Positions 1-11,200 of a stretch of DNA of 64,000 bases are shown here, piece after piece. The notes beneath the pieces were generated by a model. It saw nothing but the letters and a program-made list of their open reading frames with translations. It did no database searches and was not told the DNA's origin. The stretch lies in contig NZ_FZTC01000017.1 of NCBI RefSeq assembly GCF_900200035.1, positions 1 to 64,000 on the forward strand. The letters run 5' to 3'. The position numbers and the translations under genes were made by a program. Numbering within the stretch: the first letter of the stretch is position 1; the number at the start of each line of letters is the position of its first letter. The stretch is from Klebsiella grimontii (GTDB taxonomy: Bacteria > Pseudomonadota > Gammaproteobacteria > Enterobacterales > Enterobacteriaceae).

Positions 1-1
1 G

Positions 2-154
2 GATAGCGACAGCGATTCTGATTCGGATAGTGACTCGGATTCCGACAGTGACTCCGATTCCGACAGCGATTCCGATTCGGATAGTGACTCGGACTCCGAC
101 AGCGATTCCGATTCTGACAGCGATTCGGATTCAGACAGCGACTCCGATAGCGAT
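2..154 (+). repeat. Perfect Asp-Ser (SD) dipeptide-coding repeat
   Basis: Fifty-one consecutive codons alternate Asp (GAT/GAC) and Ser without one exception, and the tract runs off the left edge. Ser codons vary (AGC, AGT, TCT, TCG, TCC, TCA), so the protein repeat is more regular than the DNA. It resembles the SD stalk of staphylococcal Clf/Sdr proteins. Confidence 0.95.
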
Positions 155-3103
155 ATCGAGGCTGTACCGGATAGCAACAGCCCGGATGTGGTGACTCAGG
201 ACGGAAACCTGAATAACGTCAGCGGCACCAGCGGTCAACTGGTTGGCCTGACGCTACTCAGCACCGTCGATGTCTCGCTGCTGTCGGGCAATAATCTGCG
301 CTTTAGCGTGGGTTCCGGAACCGTTGAGGATATGACGGTGTCGGTGAACGGCAACTCGCTGCTCACGGCGAGCGGATTGCTGACCACCATCGTCAACCTG
401 CTGGGGGCTGGAAACACCCTGAGCGCCGATCTGTCGGTGGTGAATACGGTCACCGGCGAAGTCGTGGCGATTGCGGAAAACAGCGTCTCTATCTCGGCGA
501 GCCTGCTTGGCGGGCTCACCTATAGCGGCACGGCGTCCTTTGCCAATCTGCCGGCGGGCGACTACACCATGATTATCTCTGCACCGGAAAGTAACGGCGC
601 CCTGGTATCGCTGATCAACGCGCTGGCGGAGGCTCAGGTAGCAAGCTTCGTCAACGTGGACGTGACGGACTCCGTTGGCTATAGCGTCGGCGCCATTGAA
701 GGAAACGTGCTGGACAACACCGCCAGCGGCGATATGCAGGACAGCGGCCAGGGCATCACGGTCACCAGCGCGGTATCGGACTCCGTTGACGGATCGACCG
801 CAGTGACCGTGACCAGCGCTGGCGTCAACGTCACGGGGGCCTATGGCGTACTGACCATTCACTCTGACGGCAGCTATAGCTACCAGTTGACCAAAGGCGG
901 AGCCGCTGTCGGTCAATCGGATGTCTTTAGCTACACCATTACCGATGCAGCGGGGAATACATCGACCACTTCTCTGACGATCAATATTGGAGGAAATATC
1001 GAACCGGCGCAGGCCAATCCGGATGCGCAGGAGACGGACCTGACCGCGACGTTCGATAATCTTAATGGCGAAAGCGGTACCGTCGGACAACTGGTCGGCG
1101 TCTCGTTACTCGGTAACGTCAATGTAGGTTTGCTTAACGGCAATAGTTTTGACTTTGACGTCGCCGCCGGCGCGAACGAAAAAGTGCTGCTCACTGTCTC
1201 GGGGAGCACTGGCCTGAGCCTGGGCGCGGCCTTGAGCACGTTGCTGAGCCTGCTGGGCGGGGCATCGTCCTTTACGGCGGATCTCTCAATCGTCGATAAG
1301 GCGACCGGCGAAGTGGTGCAGGTTCTGACCAACGCCGTCAATATTAATGTTGACGGACTCGGTCTCAGCCTGGGCTACAGCGGCGGCGGCTGGTCCTCAA
1401 TGTTACCTTCAGGATCGTACACGGCGGTGGTCTCTTCACCGAATACCGGCGGCCTGTTGGGCGCGTTGCTGGACCTGAACCTGGGCACCTTTATCAACGT
1501 GTCGGTCACCGACTCTGAGGGCTATCACACCGACAGCCTGACGGGGAACGTCCTGCAAAGCGATGGCGACGGCGACGTGGCGGACTCCGGGGTAAATATT
1601 AAGGTGACCAGCGTCACCGCCACCTCGGTTATCGACGCCGATCCGGTGGCGGTCACCAGCAGCGGAACGACGATAGCCGGTGCCTGGGGATCGCTGACCA
1701 TTCACAGCGACGGTAGCTATACCTATCAGCCTTATGGCGGAGTGAATAGCGTCGGCCAATCGGAGGTCTTTACCTACACCATAACCGACAGTCTGGGCCA
1801 CACGGCGAGCACGACGCTGACGTTCGATATCGACAGCCCGGCTTCGCTGGCGGTGAATGACGTGGTTGCGCTGAACGTGGCAACGGCGCTGGCAACGGTG
1901 AATGTTCCGGCGATTGACACCACGGGGCTGAACACAAGCGGTAAGTCGAGCGGGAGCGGAGTATCAGCGAGTAAGTTGATTAACTTTAGCGTGGGGGCCG
2001 ATCGCGAAATGGATACCCTCTCGGTGAATGTGAACTACACCGCGAGTGGCTCAGTGGTCAATACCGTCAGGATTGACAGCACGGTCAGCATTTATCACGT
2101 ACTCAGCGATGGCAGTAAGGTCCTGGTATGGCAAGGGACGCCGACAGAAAGCTTGACCACGATTATCGGCGCCACAGCTAGCGCTACGGATACGCTAACG
2201 CTAACGGGTGTGGCATTGAGCGAAGGAAATTACGAGATGGTCCTGGCTTCTAAAGCTACTGCCACTCTGGATAATTTCGTCACCACACCACCGAACTATA
2301 CGGTAGGCGCAACGATCGCCGGTACGACGATCGATACCGCAACGCATTATACGGTGGCAGGAACCAACGTCAGCGGGAATATCCAGAACGGAAACAACTC
2401 GGGCGGTACGGAAGATTTCCATGGCGTGCTGTATGCCTCATACACCGTCGCCGGACATACTTCCTCTGGCAGTGCCGAATCCTGGACCTTCCACAGCAAC
2501 GGCAGTATCACCACCAGCGACGGTAGTAGCATAAGCACAACCAGCGTCACAATTTACGGTGACTATGGCAACCTGACGATGGCGAATAATGGTTCTTATA
2601 CCTACAGTCTGAATGCAGGTCTGGATGTGTCGACAATCACCCATAAGGAGGTCTTTGCCTACACGGTGAACGACAGCAATGGCGGCTCTTCCGCGGCGAC
2701 GCTGACCATCGATCTGCATCCGCAGATTACCGGCAGCGTGAACGGCGACGATATTCACAGCACCGCTTATGACGATACCTTCACCCTGGGTATCGGGGCC
2801 GACACGGTGGTTTACAACCTGCTGGCTGATGACAATAGCGGCGGCAACGGCGGCGATACCTGGAAGGATTTCTCGGTTGCGCAAGGGGATCATATCGATG
2901 TGTCGGCGCTGCTGGTTGACTGGGATGGTAACAGCAGCAGCCTGGGCAACTATGTGACCCTGAGCTACGTTGGCAATAACACGGTGGTATCCATCGACCG
3001 CGACGGCGGGGCCGGAGACCATCAATCAACAACCTTAATTACGCTGGAAGGGGTGCATATCAATTCGCTCAACGAGCTGATTGATACGAATAACTCCAAC
3101 TAA
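2..3103 (+). CDS. Giant type I-secreted adhesin, C-terminal part (partial, 5' end outside window)
   Basis: The reading frame is open from base 2, so this is the last 1034 codons of a longer surface protein. It begins in a perfect Asp-Ser dipeptide repeat (51 residues), then carries two homologous Ig/VCBS-like modules of about 260 residues (nt 206-988 and 1052-1831), each closing on a '[10 protein letters not shown]...VGQS..F.YTITD' type strand. A third, more divergent module follows. The end (about nt 2730-3100) has the features of the VC_A0849-type type I secretion target domain: GxGADT, 'W.DF..GD.IDVSALL' and an acidic, aliphatic tail. There is no Cys. Immediately downstream lie TolC-, ABC- and HlyD-type genes in the order of Salmonella bapABCD, so it is very probably a Bap/Lap-type biofilm adhesin exported by that system. 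The N-terminal retention domain cannot be seen. The family assignment is firm; the ligand is unknown. Confidence 0.9.
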   Translation, partial: DSDSDSDSDSDSDSDSDSDSDSDSDSDSDSDSDSDSDSDSDSDSDSDSDSDIEAVPDSNSPDVVTQDGNLNNVSGTSGQLVGLTLLSTVDVSLLSGNNLRFSVGSGTVEDMTVSVNGNSLLTASGLLTTIVNLLGAGNTLSADLSVVNTVTGEVVAIAENSVSISASLLGGLTYSGTASFANLPAGDYTMIISAPESNGALVSLINALAEAQVASFVNVDVTDSVGYSVGAIEGNVLDNTASGDMQDSGQGITVTSAVSDSVDGSTAVTVTSAGVNVTGAYGVLTIHSDGSYSYQLTKGGAAVGQSDVFSYTITDAAGNTSTTSLTINIGGNIEPAQANPDAQETDLTATFDNLNGESGTVGQLVGVSLLGNVNVGLLNGNSFDFDVAAGANEKVLLTVSGSTGLSLGAALSTLLSLLGGASSFTADLSIVDKATGEVVQVLTNAVNINVDGLGLSLGYSGGGWSSMLPSGSYTAVVSSPNTGGLLGALLDLNLGTFINVSVTDSEGYHTDSLTGNVLQSDGDGDVADSGVNIKVTSVTATSVIDADPVAVTSSGTTIAGAWGSLTIHSDGSYTYQPYGGVNSVGQSEVFTYTITDSLGHTASTTLTFDIDSPASLAVNDVVALNVATALATVNVPAIDTTGLNTSGKSSGSGVSASKLINFSVGADREMDTLSVNVNYTASGSVVNTVRIDSTVSIYHVLSDGSKVLVWQGTPTESLTTIIGATASATDTLTLTGVALSEGNYEMVLASKATATLDNFVTTPPNYTVGATIAGTTIDTATHYTVAGTNVSGNIQNGNNSGGTEDFHGVLYASYTVAGHTSSGSAESWTFHSNGSITTSDGSSISTTSVTIYGDYGNLTMANNGSYTYSLNAGLDVSTITHKEVFAYTVNDSNGGSSAATLTIDLHPQITGSVNGDDIHSTAYDDTFTLGIGADTVVYNLLADDNSGGNGGDTWKDFSVAQGDHIDVSALLVDWDGNSSSLGNYVTLSYVGNNTVVSIDRDGGAGDHQSTTLITLEGVHINSLNELIDTNNSN
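206..1831 (+). repeat. Two tandem homologous adhesin modules
   Basis: Module A (about 206-988) and module B (about 1052-1831) encode the same sequence of features: NLN(N/G)xSGT.GQLVG, a Leu/Ser-rich beta region, '[11 protein letters not shown]', 'G(N)VL', '[10 protein letters not shown]' and 'TYTITD'. They are diverged at the DNA level. A third relative (about 2330-2720) retains only the final half. Confidence 0.75.
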
Positions 3104-3273
3104 CAGGCGTTATAACGCTGATGGCGCAGGGACGCGCCGTCGAGGTTATTTAATAGGGGAGGAATGAATCGGTCAGTGAACCGGGAGATAGCCGACTATC
3201 ATTTAATAAAAATAATGATGCGGAAATGATTATATCCGTTTTTTCAGTGCGTGTTTTCTGAAGGGTAAATTTG

Positions 3274-4710
3274 ATGCGTCTATTTAAACAAAAAAGGAAT
3301 GTCATAACCTGCGGCTATACAGCCCTCTTTATTTCTTTGAATCCGGCGTTTTTTGCTCATGCGGAAAATTCATATTTGATGCCGAATGATATTAGCAGCC
3401 AGCGCTTAACCGATAGCCAACAGGTGGCGGGGTATAACGAAGAGATTATTAATAGCCAAAGCCGAATATCCGGCCCGCTGGATATTAAAAAAGCGGTAAA
3501 AAATGCGGTGAACTGGCATCCATCTATAACCCAGGAGGTGAGTAAACTCCAGGAGATGGCGCAGAAAGTCGACGTAGCGAAAGCCAAATATTACCCGCAA
3601 GTTAGTGCGGGTATGAATAATGGTTATAGTAATACCTATTCTGATGCCGGATATACGCCATCGTTGGTCGTCTCGGTATCGCAAATGCTTTACGACTTCG
3701 GCAAAGTGTCCAGCTCGGTCAGAGCCGCCGACTCCGGCGTTGCCCAACAGCAGGCCACCGTCATGCTGAGCATCGATCAGGTCGCTCATGACACCGCGGC
3801 GGCGGTAGTCCAGGTTCAGGGCTATCAAAAGCTGGTGGACATCGCCAAAGCGCAGGTCGAGTCGCTCAAACAGATTGGCGATCTTATTCGCCAGCGCAAC
3901 GATGCGGGGGCGTCGTCTTTATCGGACGTCGTGCAGACCGACACCCGCGTGGAAGGCGCGCAATCCACGCTCCTGCAATATCAGGCGGCCCTTGAGCGCT
4001 GGAAAGCCACGCTCGCGACCTACATTGGCATCGGCGGAATCGCCACGGTAACGGATGACGTCCCGCAGGGGATGGATGCCGCCTGCGCGGTAGCCAAAAT
4101 CGATTACCGCTCAGTGCCTGCGGTATTAGCGGCGCTGGCCCAGGCCGGCCAGGCGCAGGCGCAGCTGGATAACGCCAACGCGCAAATGCTGCCGACGATT
4201 TCCCTTGAGCCGGAAGTTACCCACTACCTCAACGATAACTACGCCAACAGCGCGGTGCTCAATAAAACGCAATATTCCGCCTGGGTGAAAGTACAGATGC
4301 CTATCTATCAGGGCGGGGCGATGACCGCCTCCCGCGACGCCGCCCAGCAAAGCCTGGCGGCGGCGAATGCGGCGATCAAAACCGCCCAGTTGGACGCCAG
4401 CCAGAAGCTCAACGCCTCGCGCGATGAAGCGGTTAATCTGACTCAGTCGCTGGGTATTCAGAAGCGCCAGCAGGAGTTGGGCGAACAAACCCGGGCGCTG
4501 TATCAGGATCAGTACCTTCAGCTCGGTTCGCGGCCGCTGCTGGATCTGCTCAACGTCGATCAGGAAATTTACCAGGCCAGATTTAGCCAGGTCCTGACGG
4601 AATCGCAACTGCGCTCTCTGGAGCTGGACTGCCTGTTCAGCACCGGCAAGATGCGCACGGTGTTCGCGCTGGAAAAACAAAATATCCAGGGCGTGGAGAT
4701 CCGCCCATGA
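3274..4710 (+). CDS. TolC-family outer membrane channel of the adhesin secretion system
   Basis: 478 aa. A signal peptide (basic MRLFKQKRN, hydrophobic stretch, cleavage after AHA near residue 31) precedes a TolC/OEP duplication: long Ala/Gln-rich helices and two 'Y.P.VS' / 'Y.A.V.VQMPIYQGG' beta-strand regions around residues 110-135 and 330-350. A TTG three bases upstream also fits the frame, but ATG 3274 sits 8 nt after AAGGG and is preferred. Its stop overlaps the ABC gene by ATGA, indicating one operon. It should form the outer-membrane exit duct for the upstream adhesin, like Salmonella BapB or Pseudomonas LapE. The 170-bp gap before it contains a weak hairpin with six T residues near 3222-3246, possibly an attenuator between the huge adhesin mRNA and the transporter genes. 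Confidence 0.9.
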   Translation: MRLFKQKRNVITCGYTALFISLNPAFFAHAENSYLMPNDISSQRLTDSQQVAGYNEEIINSQSRISGPLDIKKAVKNAVNWHPSITQEVSKLQEMAQKVDVAKAKYYPQVSAGMNNGYSNTYSDAGYTPSLVVSVSQMLYDFGKVSSSVRAADSGVAQQQATVMLSIDQVAHDTAAAVVQVQGYQKLVDIAKAQVESLKQIGDLIRQRNDAGASSLSDVVQTDTRVEGAQSTLLQYQAALERWKATLATYIGIGGIATVTDDVPQGMDAACAVAKIDYRSVPAVLAALAQAGQAQAQLDNANAQMLPTISLEPEVTHYLNDNYANSAVLNKTQYSAWVKVQMPIYQGGAMTASRDAAQQSLAAANAAIKTAQLDASQKLNASRDEAVNLTQSLGIQKRQQELGEQTRALYQDQYLQLGSRPLLDLLNVDQEIYQARFSQVLTESQLRSLELDCLFSTGKMRTVFALEKQNIQGVEIRP

Positions 4711-6854
4711 CCCCACAAGATGAACGCGCCGGGATACCGCATCTGATCGACTGGTCCAATGCGATAGCCTTTATTGCCAACCACTATCGACAAAGTTTTT
4801 CGCCCGGAACGCTGCATGCCGCCGCCGAGTGGGCGACGCAGAAAACCCTGCCGGAGGCGCTTCGGCACCTGGCGCGCCACGCCGGGCTAAACTGCCAGTT
4901 TTTATCCGCCGCCGATCAGAAAATGTCGGCCTGGCGGCTACCGCTGGTCATCCAGCTGCGCGACGGCCAAATCGCCGTGGTTGAAAGCGTTGACGTCAAT
5001 AACGCCGTTGGGGTGCGGTTTGTGAAGGAGCTCGCGCTGCTCAGCTACTGCCCGCTGGAAACCCTGCTGCCGGAAATTGAAAAGACCATTGCTTTTCGCC
5101 CGGCGGCGCCGGAAAGGGATATTCGCACCGAGAGCTATCTGGCCCGCTTTCAGCCGGACTGGCTACGCAAAATTGTACTGAAAGATATTCGCCCCTATAT
5201 GCACGTGATGCTGGCGTCTTTCGCCATCAACGTTCTCGCGCTGAGCGGAATTCTGTTTTCGATGCAGGTTTACGATCGGGTGATCCCGGCGCAGTCTTAT
5301 CCCACGCTTTATGTTCTGTTCAGCGGCGTATTGCTGGCGGCGGTCTTTGCTTTTGTGCTGAAAATTATGCGCGGGCACGTCACGGATCTGCTCGGCAAAC
5401 GCGGGGATATTCGCGTTTCTGACCGGGTCTTCGGCCACGCGCTGCGCCTGAAAAACAGCGCGGTGCCGCGCTCGACGGGGAGCTTTATTTCGCAAATCCG
5501 CGAGCTGGAGCAGGTGCGAGAAATGATGACCTCGACGATGATGACCATCGTGGCGGATTTACCGTTCTTTCTCCTGTTTCAGGTGGTGCTGTTTATTGTC
5601 TCGCCGTGGCTAAGCTGGATTGCGCCGGTGGCGACGGTCCTGATGATCCTCCCCGGCCTGCTATTGCAGCGCAAGCTGGCGGCGCTGGCCAATAAAAACC
5701 AGCACGAAAATACCTTACGTAACGCCATCCTGGTGGAAAGCATCCAGGGATTGCAGGACATCAAAATGATGCAGGCGGAAAGCCGTTTCTTGCATCAGTG
5801 GAATAGCTATATCGCGATTACCGCCGAGTCGGGGGTCAAAACGCGCAGGCTCACCCACGGCCTGGTCAGCTGGGGAATGTCGGTGCAAAACCTGCTGTAC
5901 GCCACGGTGGTAGTGGTCGGCGCGCCGCTGGTGATTAATGGCGACATCACCACCGGGGCGATGGTGGCGGCATCGATGCTATCGACCCGCATGGTGGCGC
6001 CGATGACCGCGCTGTGCGGGGTACTTGCCCGCTGGCAGCAGGTGAAAACGGCGAAGGCCAGCCTCGATACGCTGATGGCGCTGCCGGTCGAAGGGGGGCA
6101 GGACGAACCCCGGGTTCACCGCGCCGTGCTGCACGGCAACTACGAGTTCCGCCAGGCGGAATTCCGCTACGGCCTTAACGACGCCGCCATCCCGCTGCGG
6201 ATTAATCAACTGTCGATAAAAGCCGGGGAGAGAATCGCTGTTCTTGGACGAATCGGCGCCGGTAAATCGACCTTGCTGCAGGCGATGATGGGCAACATCG
6301 AGCTGGTCTCCGGCGAGCTGCGGCTGGATGATTTAAGCCTGCCGCAGATCGACCTCGCCGATATTCGCCGCAACGCCACCTTGCTGACCCAGGAGGCGCG
6401 GCTGTTCCACGGCACCCTGCGCGAGAACCTGATCCTCGGGCGTCCGGCGGCGACGGATGATGAAATCTTCTCGGTGCTTACCCTGTGCGGCGCGCTGGAG
6501 TTCGTGCGCAAACTGCCTCTTGGTCTTGAACACGTCGTTATGGAAGGCGGGTTGGGGCTGTCAGGCGGCCAGCGGCAGTCGCTGCTGCTGGCCAGAACGC
6601 TGCTGCGCGATCCGAACATTATCCTGCTCGATGAGCCGACCTCGTTTTTCGACGAGCGAACGGAAAAAGCTTTTGTGGAACAGCTGGCGCAGTGGGCCGG
6701 TGAAAGAACGATGATTATCGCCACGCACAAAGCGGCGGTGCTCAATATCGTTGACCGGATCCTGGTTATCCAGGACGGGCAGCTGGCGCTGGATAAACCC
6801 AAAGCGACGGTCTTTGAACAAGAGAAAGCCCGCGGTCAGGTGGTGAATATATGA
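4707..6854 (+). CDS. Type I secretion ABC transporter, LapB/BapC-like permease-ATPase
   Basis: 715 aa, the usual length for LapB-type exporters. The N-terminal ~130 residues are a C39-peptidase-like domain without the catalytic Cys-His pair, the state normally used for docking large RTX or Bap substrates. Membrane helices run from about residue 165 to 430. The nucleotide-binding domain has Walker A GRIGAGKST (about 514-522), the ABC signature LSGGQRQ (about 618) and Walker B IILLDEP (about 638-644) followed by a D-loop. Start and stop both overlap the neighbours by four bases (ATGA at 4707 and 6851), so translation is coupled. Inferred role: energises export of the adhesin at the inner membrane. 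Confidence 0.93.
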   Translation: MTPQDERAGIPHLIDWSNAIAFIANHYRQSFSPGTLHAAAEWATQKTLPEALRHLARHAGLNCQFLSAADQKMSAWRLPLVIQLRDGQIAVVESVDVNNAVGVRFVKELALLSYCPLETLLPEIEKTIAFRPAAPERDIRTESYLARFQPDWLRKIVLKDIRPYMHVMLASFAINVLALSGILFSMQVYDRVIPAQSYPTLYVLFSGVLLAAVFAFVLKIMRGHVTDLLGKRGDIRVSDRVFGHALRLKNSAVPRSTGSFISQIRELEQVREMMTSTMMTIVADLPFFLLFQVVLFIVSPWLSWIAPVATVLMILPGLLLQRKLAALANKNQHENTLRNAILVESIQGLQDIKMMQAESRFLHQWNSYIAITAESGVKTRRLTHGLVSWGMSVQNLLYATVVVVGAPLVINGDITTGAMVAASMLSTRMVAPMTALCGVLARWQQVKTAKASLDTLMALPVEGGQDEPRVHRAVLHGNYEFRQAEFRYGLNDAAIPLRINQLSIKAGERIAVLGRIGAGKSTLLQAMMGNIELVSGELRLDDLSLPQIDLADIRRNATLLTQEARLFHGTLRENLILGRPAATDDEIFSVLTLCGALEFVRKLPLGLEHVVMEGGLGLSGGQRQSLLLARTLLRDPNIILLDEPTSFFDERTEKAFVEQLAQWAGERTMIIATHKAAVLNIVDRILVIQDGQLALDKPKATVFEQEKARGQVVNI

Positions 6855-8056
6855 GTAAATTTCCCTTACTGGCCGACAACGACCCGGTGGCGCTGCTTCC
6901 GGAGAGCGAACAAGACGAAGCGCAGATCGTAAAATCGCGGCGGCTGATTCTCCTGCTGGCCGTGATGCTGCTGGTGGGCGGCGTCTGGGCATGGTTCGCG
7001 GTGCTGGACGAAGTCTCAACGGGCACCGGGAAAGTGATCCCCAGCTCCCGGGAGCAGGTAATACAAACCCTCGACGGCGGTATTTTAACCGAGCTGAACG
7101 TTCGGGAAGGTAGCAAGGTACAAGCCGGACAGGTCGTGGCCCGCCTCGACCCCACCCGCAGCGAATCTAACGTCGGCGAAAGCCAGGCGAAATATCGCGC
7201 CTCGCTGGCGGCGAGCATTCGTTTAACTGCCGAGGTCAACAATCAGCCGCTGGCGTTTCCCGACTCCCTGAAAGCCTGGCCCGCGCTGCTGGCGGAAGAG
7301 ACTCGCCTCTACCATAGCCGCAAGGAGCAGTTGAGCAAATCGACGCGCCAGCTGGACGAGTCGCTAAAACTGGTCAATAGCGAACTGGCCATCACCGAAA
7401 GGCTGGCGAAAACCGGGGCGGCGAGCAACGTTGAAGTGCTGCGTCTTCGCCAGCAGGTCGCGGATATCAGTTTTAAAAAGATCGATCTTAATACCCGCTA
7501 TTTTGTTGACGCGCGTGAACAGCTGTCAAAAGCCAATGCCGACGTGGCCAGCCTGGCGGAAGTGATTAAAGGCCGCGCCGATTCGGTCACGCGCTTAACC
7601 GTTCGCTCGCCGGTGCAGGGGATCGTAAAAAATATCAAGGTCAACACCATTGGTGGGGTTATTGCGCCCAACGGTGAGCTGATGGAAATTGTTCCGGTAG
7701 ATGGCCGGTTATTAATCGAAGCGCGGATTTCACCGCGCGATATCGCTTTTATTCATCCTGACCAGCAGGCGCTGGTGAAAATTACCGCCTATGATTATGC
7801 CATCTATGGCGCGCTTAACGGCGTGGTGGAAACCATATCGCCGGATACAACCCAGGACGAAGCTAAACCCGATATTTACTACTACCGGGTGTTTATTCGA
7901 ACTGACTACGATTACCTGGAAAATAAAAGCGGCAAGCGCTTTTTAATCGGCCCGGGAATGATTGCCACCGTTGATATTAAGACCGGGGAAAAAACGGTCA
8001 TGGATTATCTGGTCAAACCGTTTAATCGGGCAAAAGAAGCATTAAGAGAACGTTAA
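6851..8056 (+). CDS. HlyD-family membrane fusion protein (LapC/BapD-like)
   Basis: 401 aa. A short cytoplasmic N-terminus is followed by a single membrane helix (about residues 34-54), a lipoyl/barrel-sandwich half (GGILTELNVREGSKV), a coiled-coil hairpin (about 115-255, rich in Glu/Gln/Leu), the second lipoyl half (LTVRSPVQGIVKNI) and a beta-barrel domain ending near residue 385. This is the periplasmic adaptor joining the ABC protein to the TolC-like channel. It overlaps the ABC gene by ATGA. Domain order and length match the type I secretion MFP family. Confidence 0.93.
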   Translation: MSKFPLLADNDPVALLPESEQDEAQIVKSRRLILLLAVMLLVGGVWAWFAVLDEVSTGTGKVIPSSREQVIQTLDGGILTELNVREGSKVQAGQVVARLDPTRSESNVGESQAKYRASLAASIRLTAEVNNQPLAFPDSLKAWPALLAEETRLYHSRKEQLSKSTRQLDESLKLVNSELAITERLAKTGAASNVEVLRLRQQVADISFKKIDLNTRYFVDAREQLSKANADVASLAEVIKGRADSVTRLTVRSPVQGIVKNIKVNTIGGVIAPNGELMEIVPVDGRLLIEARISPRDIAFIHPDQQALVKITAYDYAIYGALNGVVETISPDTTQDEAKPDIYYYRVFIRTDYDYLENKSGKRFLIGPGMIATVDIKTGEKTVMDYLVKPFNRAKEALRER

Positions 8057-8099
8057 TTCGATGGCTGACCTGTGCCGGGCTGATATATCGGCGCAGCGT

Positions 8100-8206
8100 C
8101 TTCCCCGGCTTGCGCTGCGCTGACCGGGCTACGTATTCACAGCCGTCTGCGGGCCGGTAGCCCGGACAAGGCGCGTTAAGCGCCGCCTCCGGGGAGTGTG
8201 CCGGGC
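8100..8206 (+). repeat. Two REP-like palindromes (BIME-type)
   Basis: The 235-bp gap between the HlyD and glycosyltransferase genes holds two GC-rich palindromes of the enterobacterial REP kind: CCGGCTTGCGCTGCGC...GACCGGGCTACG (8105-8133) and GTAGCCCGGACAAGGCGCG..CGCCGCCTCCGGGG (8157-8194). They could stabilise the 3' end of the transporter mRNA. They are the sign that the glycosyltransferase may have its own promoter. Confidence 0.7.
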
Positions 8207-8291
8207 AAAGACATAAGCGCAATTTCCAAAACGGGTTGAAATAATAATTTTTAAACATGCAACGCATTCTTGATTATACGGAGAGGGAAAG

Positions 8292-11200
8292 ATGGCGCTA
8301 AGTGACTTACTGCAACAAGCCTGCTTTCAGGCGAAAAAATTAAAATCCACCGAATTGCCCTCTGACTATCCGGCATGGGTCATCTTCTTCAGCGTCAGCG
8401 ATGGTAAGTCACGCGCGCATACTCATATCTCCAGCGGAACCAGCTTTGACCTCGCGTGGCTGGCGGGGGCCAGAGCGCTGCAGGAGTGGCGTAAAAAACA
8501 GGACAGCGAACCGCAGTGGCTGCGGATTGACATCGTGGACAGCGTGGAAAAGCTCAGCTGGCAATCCCTCAACGAAAAATTCATGGTCACCAAGCGTAAC
8601 TATTTTCGCTTTGGCCTCGCGTTTGATCCGCAGTTTAGCTGCGCGATGCTTGAGCAAGAAATTACCGGTAACGCGCTGCTCTATGACGGGGATAACGGCG
8701 TCGTGGCGCCGAATAGCGTCAATCTGGAAAACTACGCCCAGCGGCGGTTTAAGCAGACGCTGAGCTGGCCGCAAGATCCGCAGCAGCCGCTCTGGCGCTT
8801 TAAAACTCAGGGCGTCTTCTGCGATCGTTTTGGGGCAAAAGTGATTGAACACACCGGACGGGGTTCCGGCTATCGCGTCATCGGGGAAGAGTGGCAGGAC
8901 GAGTGCCTGGCCGAGGTGATTAAAAAAGGCACCGATTATCTGGCCCGCCAGGTAAAACAAGACGGCCTCTACCATTACGGCTGGTTTCCCTGTTTCGATC
9001 GCCCGGTCCGCTCCTATAACGCGCTGCGCCATGCCAGCTCGACCTATTCGCTGATCGAGGGCTGGGAGGCGACGCGTCAGCCGTCGGTTCGTCAGGCGAT
9101 AGACCGGGCGATTGCGTACCTGGTTAACACGCTGATTGAAGTGCGGACGCTGGACGATGGCCGCGAGGCGGCGTTTCTTTGCGATGTGGGCGATGAGATC
9201 AAGCTCGGCGGCAACGCCGTCAGCATCCTGGCGCTGGTGAAATACACCGAAACGACCGGAGACCGGCAATATCTGCCGCTGATGGCGCAGCTGGCGACCG
9301 GTATCGCCTGTATGCAGGATCCGCTCAGCGGCCAGTTTGTTCATGTATTAAATAGCCGCGATCTGTCGCTGAAAGCCAAATTCCGCATCATTTATTACGA
9401 TGGCGAAGCGGCTTTTGCCCTGATGCGCCTGTACGGCCTGACCAACGCGCCGCAGTGGCTGGAGATGGTGGAAAAAGCCTTCGCCTATTTCATTAAAAAT
9501 AAACACTGGCAGCATCACGACCACTGGCTGAGCTACTGCGTGAATGAATTGACCCGCTTCCGTCCGCAAGAGAAGTACTTTCGCTTTGGCCTGAATAACG
9601 TGCGCGATCATCTTGATTTCGTGCTGCATCGCGTCACCACCTATCCCACGCTGCTGGAATTAATGATGGCGGCGTCTGAAATGGTGACCCGGCTGGACGC
9701 CTCGCCCGAGCATCGTCATCTGCTGGCGGATTTTGACCAGCAGAAGTTCTGGCAGGCGCTGGAGGCCCGCGCCCGCTATCTGCTGAACGGCTTTTTCTGG
9801 CCCGAGCTGGCGATGTTCTTTAAAAATCCCGCGCGGATCGTTAACAGCTTCTTTATCCGCCACCACAGCTACCGCGTGCGTATCGATGATGTTGAGCACT
9901 ATCTTTCCGGCTTTATCGCCTACCAGAAATACCATTTAGCGGCAAAAAAGCCGCCGCTCCAACAGGACGACACGCAGCCGGCGAATAGCGCGACCCCCGT
10001 GTTTTTGCTGGAGACGCTGCGTGACGTCGGCAACGGTATTGAGGTGGCGGCCATGCGCCGGGCGAAACTGTTCACCGAACATCTGCGCACCGTACCCTGG
10101 CTGATTACCGCGACGTGGAATCCCGAACTCTCCACGGCGGTTAAGGCGCTGAAAGCCCGCGGCGCGCTGCCCGAAGAGGTGCCGGTTTATAACCTTTATG
10201 CCTGGCTAAGCGATTGTCTTGAGCTGAATGCGATCTCTGCGCTGGCGCCGCTGGTGGGCAATATTGAGCTCAGACATGCCGTGAATCCCACCGCGGATCT
10301 ACCGGTGGGTAAACACAACTTCCTGCTGCGTCCGCAGGGGAGAATCATCGAAGACTATATTGATCGCGCCGGCAATATTCTGCTGCGCAAAAGCTTTGAC
10401 GAAAAAAAGGGCAACGTGCAGCTAAGCCATCTTGAAATCGCTCTGCCGGGAAGGGACGTTAAACGCTTTGCTCAGGAAGAGGCGTTTTATGCGTGGATGC
10501 TGGAAACCCGGTTGGCGGAAAAAGGGCGCTGGCACTTTATCGTCGATAAAAATAAAATGTGGAAAAGCTTCGTTTGCTCACGGCCCGCCCAGCGTATGGC
10601 CTGCACGCTGAGCGCGATTATCCACTCCCATCATCAGTTGTCTAACGGGGCGCTGAAAAGCTCATACCGGCATATCCTGGAACAGCCGGAACTCGTAGAC
10701 CAGCTGATTGTCCTGACCGATGAACAGTGGCAGGACCTGCAGCAGGAGGGATTTCCGGCCGCTCGGATGGCGGTGATCCCCAACCATCTCGATAACGGCG
10801 CTATACCGGCGAACCCGCAGAAGACGCCTTCGCAAACGGTCATTTACCTGGCGCGCTACTCGGAAGAGAAGCAGCACGCTTTACTGCTGAGCGCGTTTCG
10901 TCAGGTGGTGAAGGCGATCCCCGACGCGCAGCTGCACACTTACGGGGTAGGGCCGCTGCGGCGCAGCTTAAGCGCGCAGGTGGCGGAGTGGGGGCTGGAG
11001 CAGGCTATCCATATCAACGGCTTCACCTCCGACATCGCGCAGGCGCATAAAACGGCCTGCTGCACGGTGCTTTGTTCGACTCAGGAGGGGCAGTCCATTT
11101 CCGCCGTCGAGGCGATGGCATACGGTACGCCGCTGATTAGCTTTGCCATTAAATATGGCCCGCGCGACATCCTGCAGGACCGGCAGGCGGGGATTCTGGT

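Noticed and set aside
254-1090. Long minus-strand open frame across the adhesin
   Set aside because: Antisense shadow of the GC-rich repeat modules; Arg/His-rich, low-complexity translation and no ribosome site.
8409-9344. 311-codon minus-strand frame inside the glycosyltransferase gene
   Set aside because: Lies entirely antisense to a well-supported gene and has no family features.
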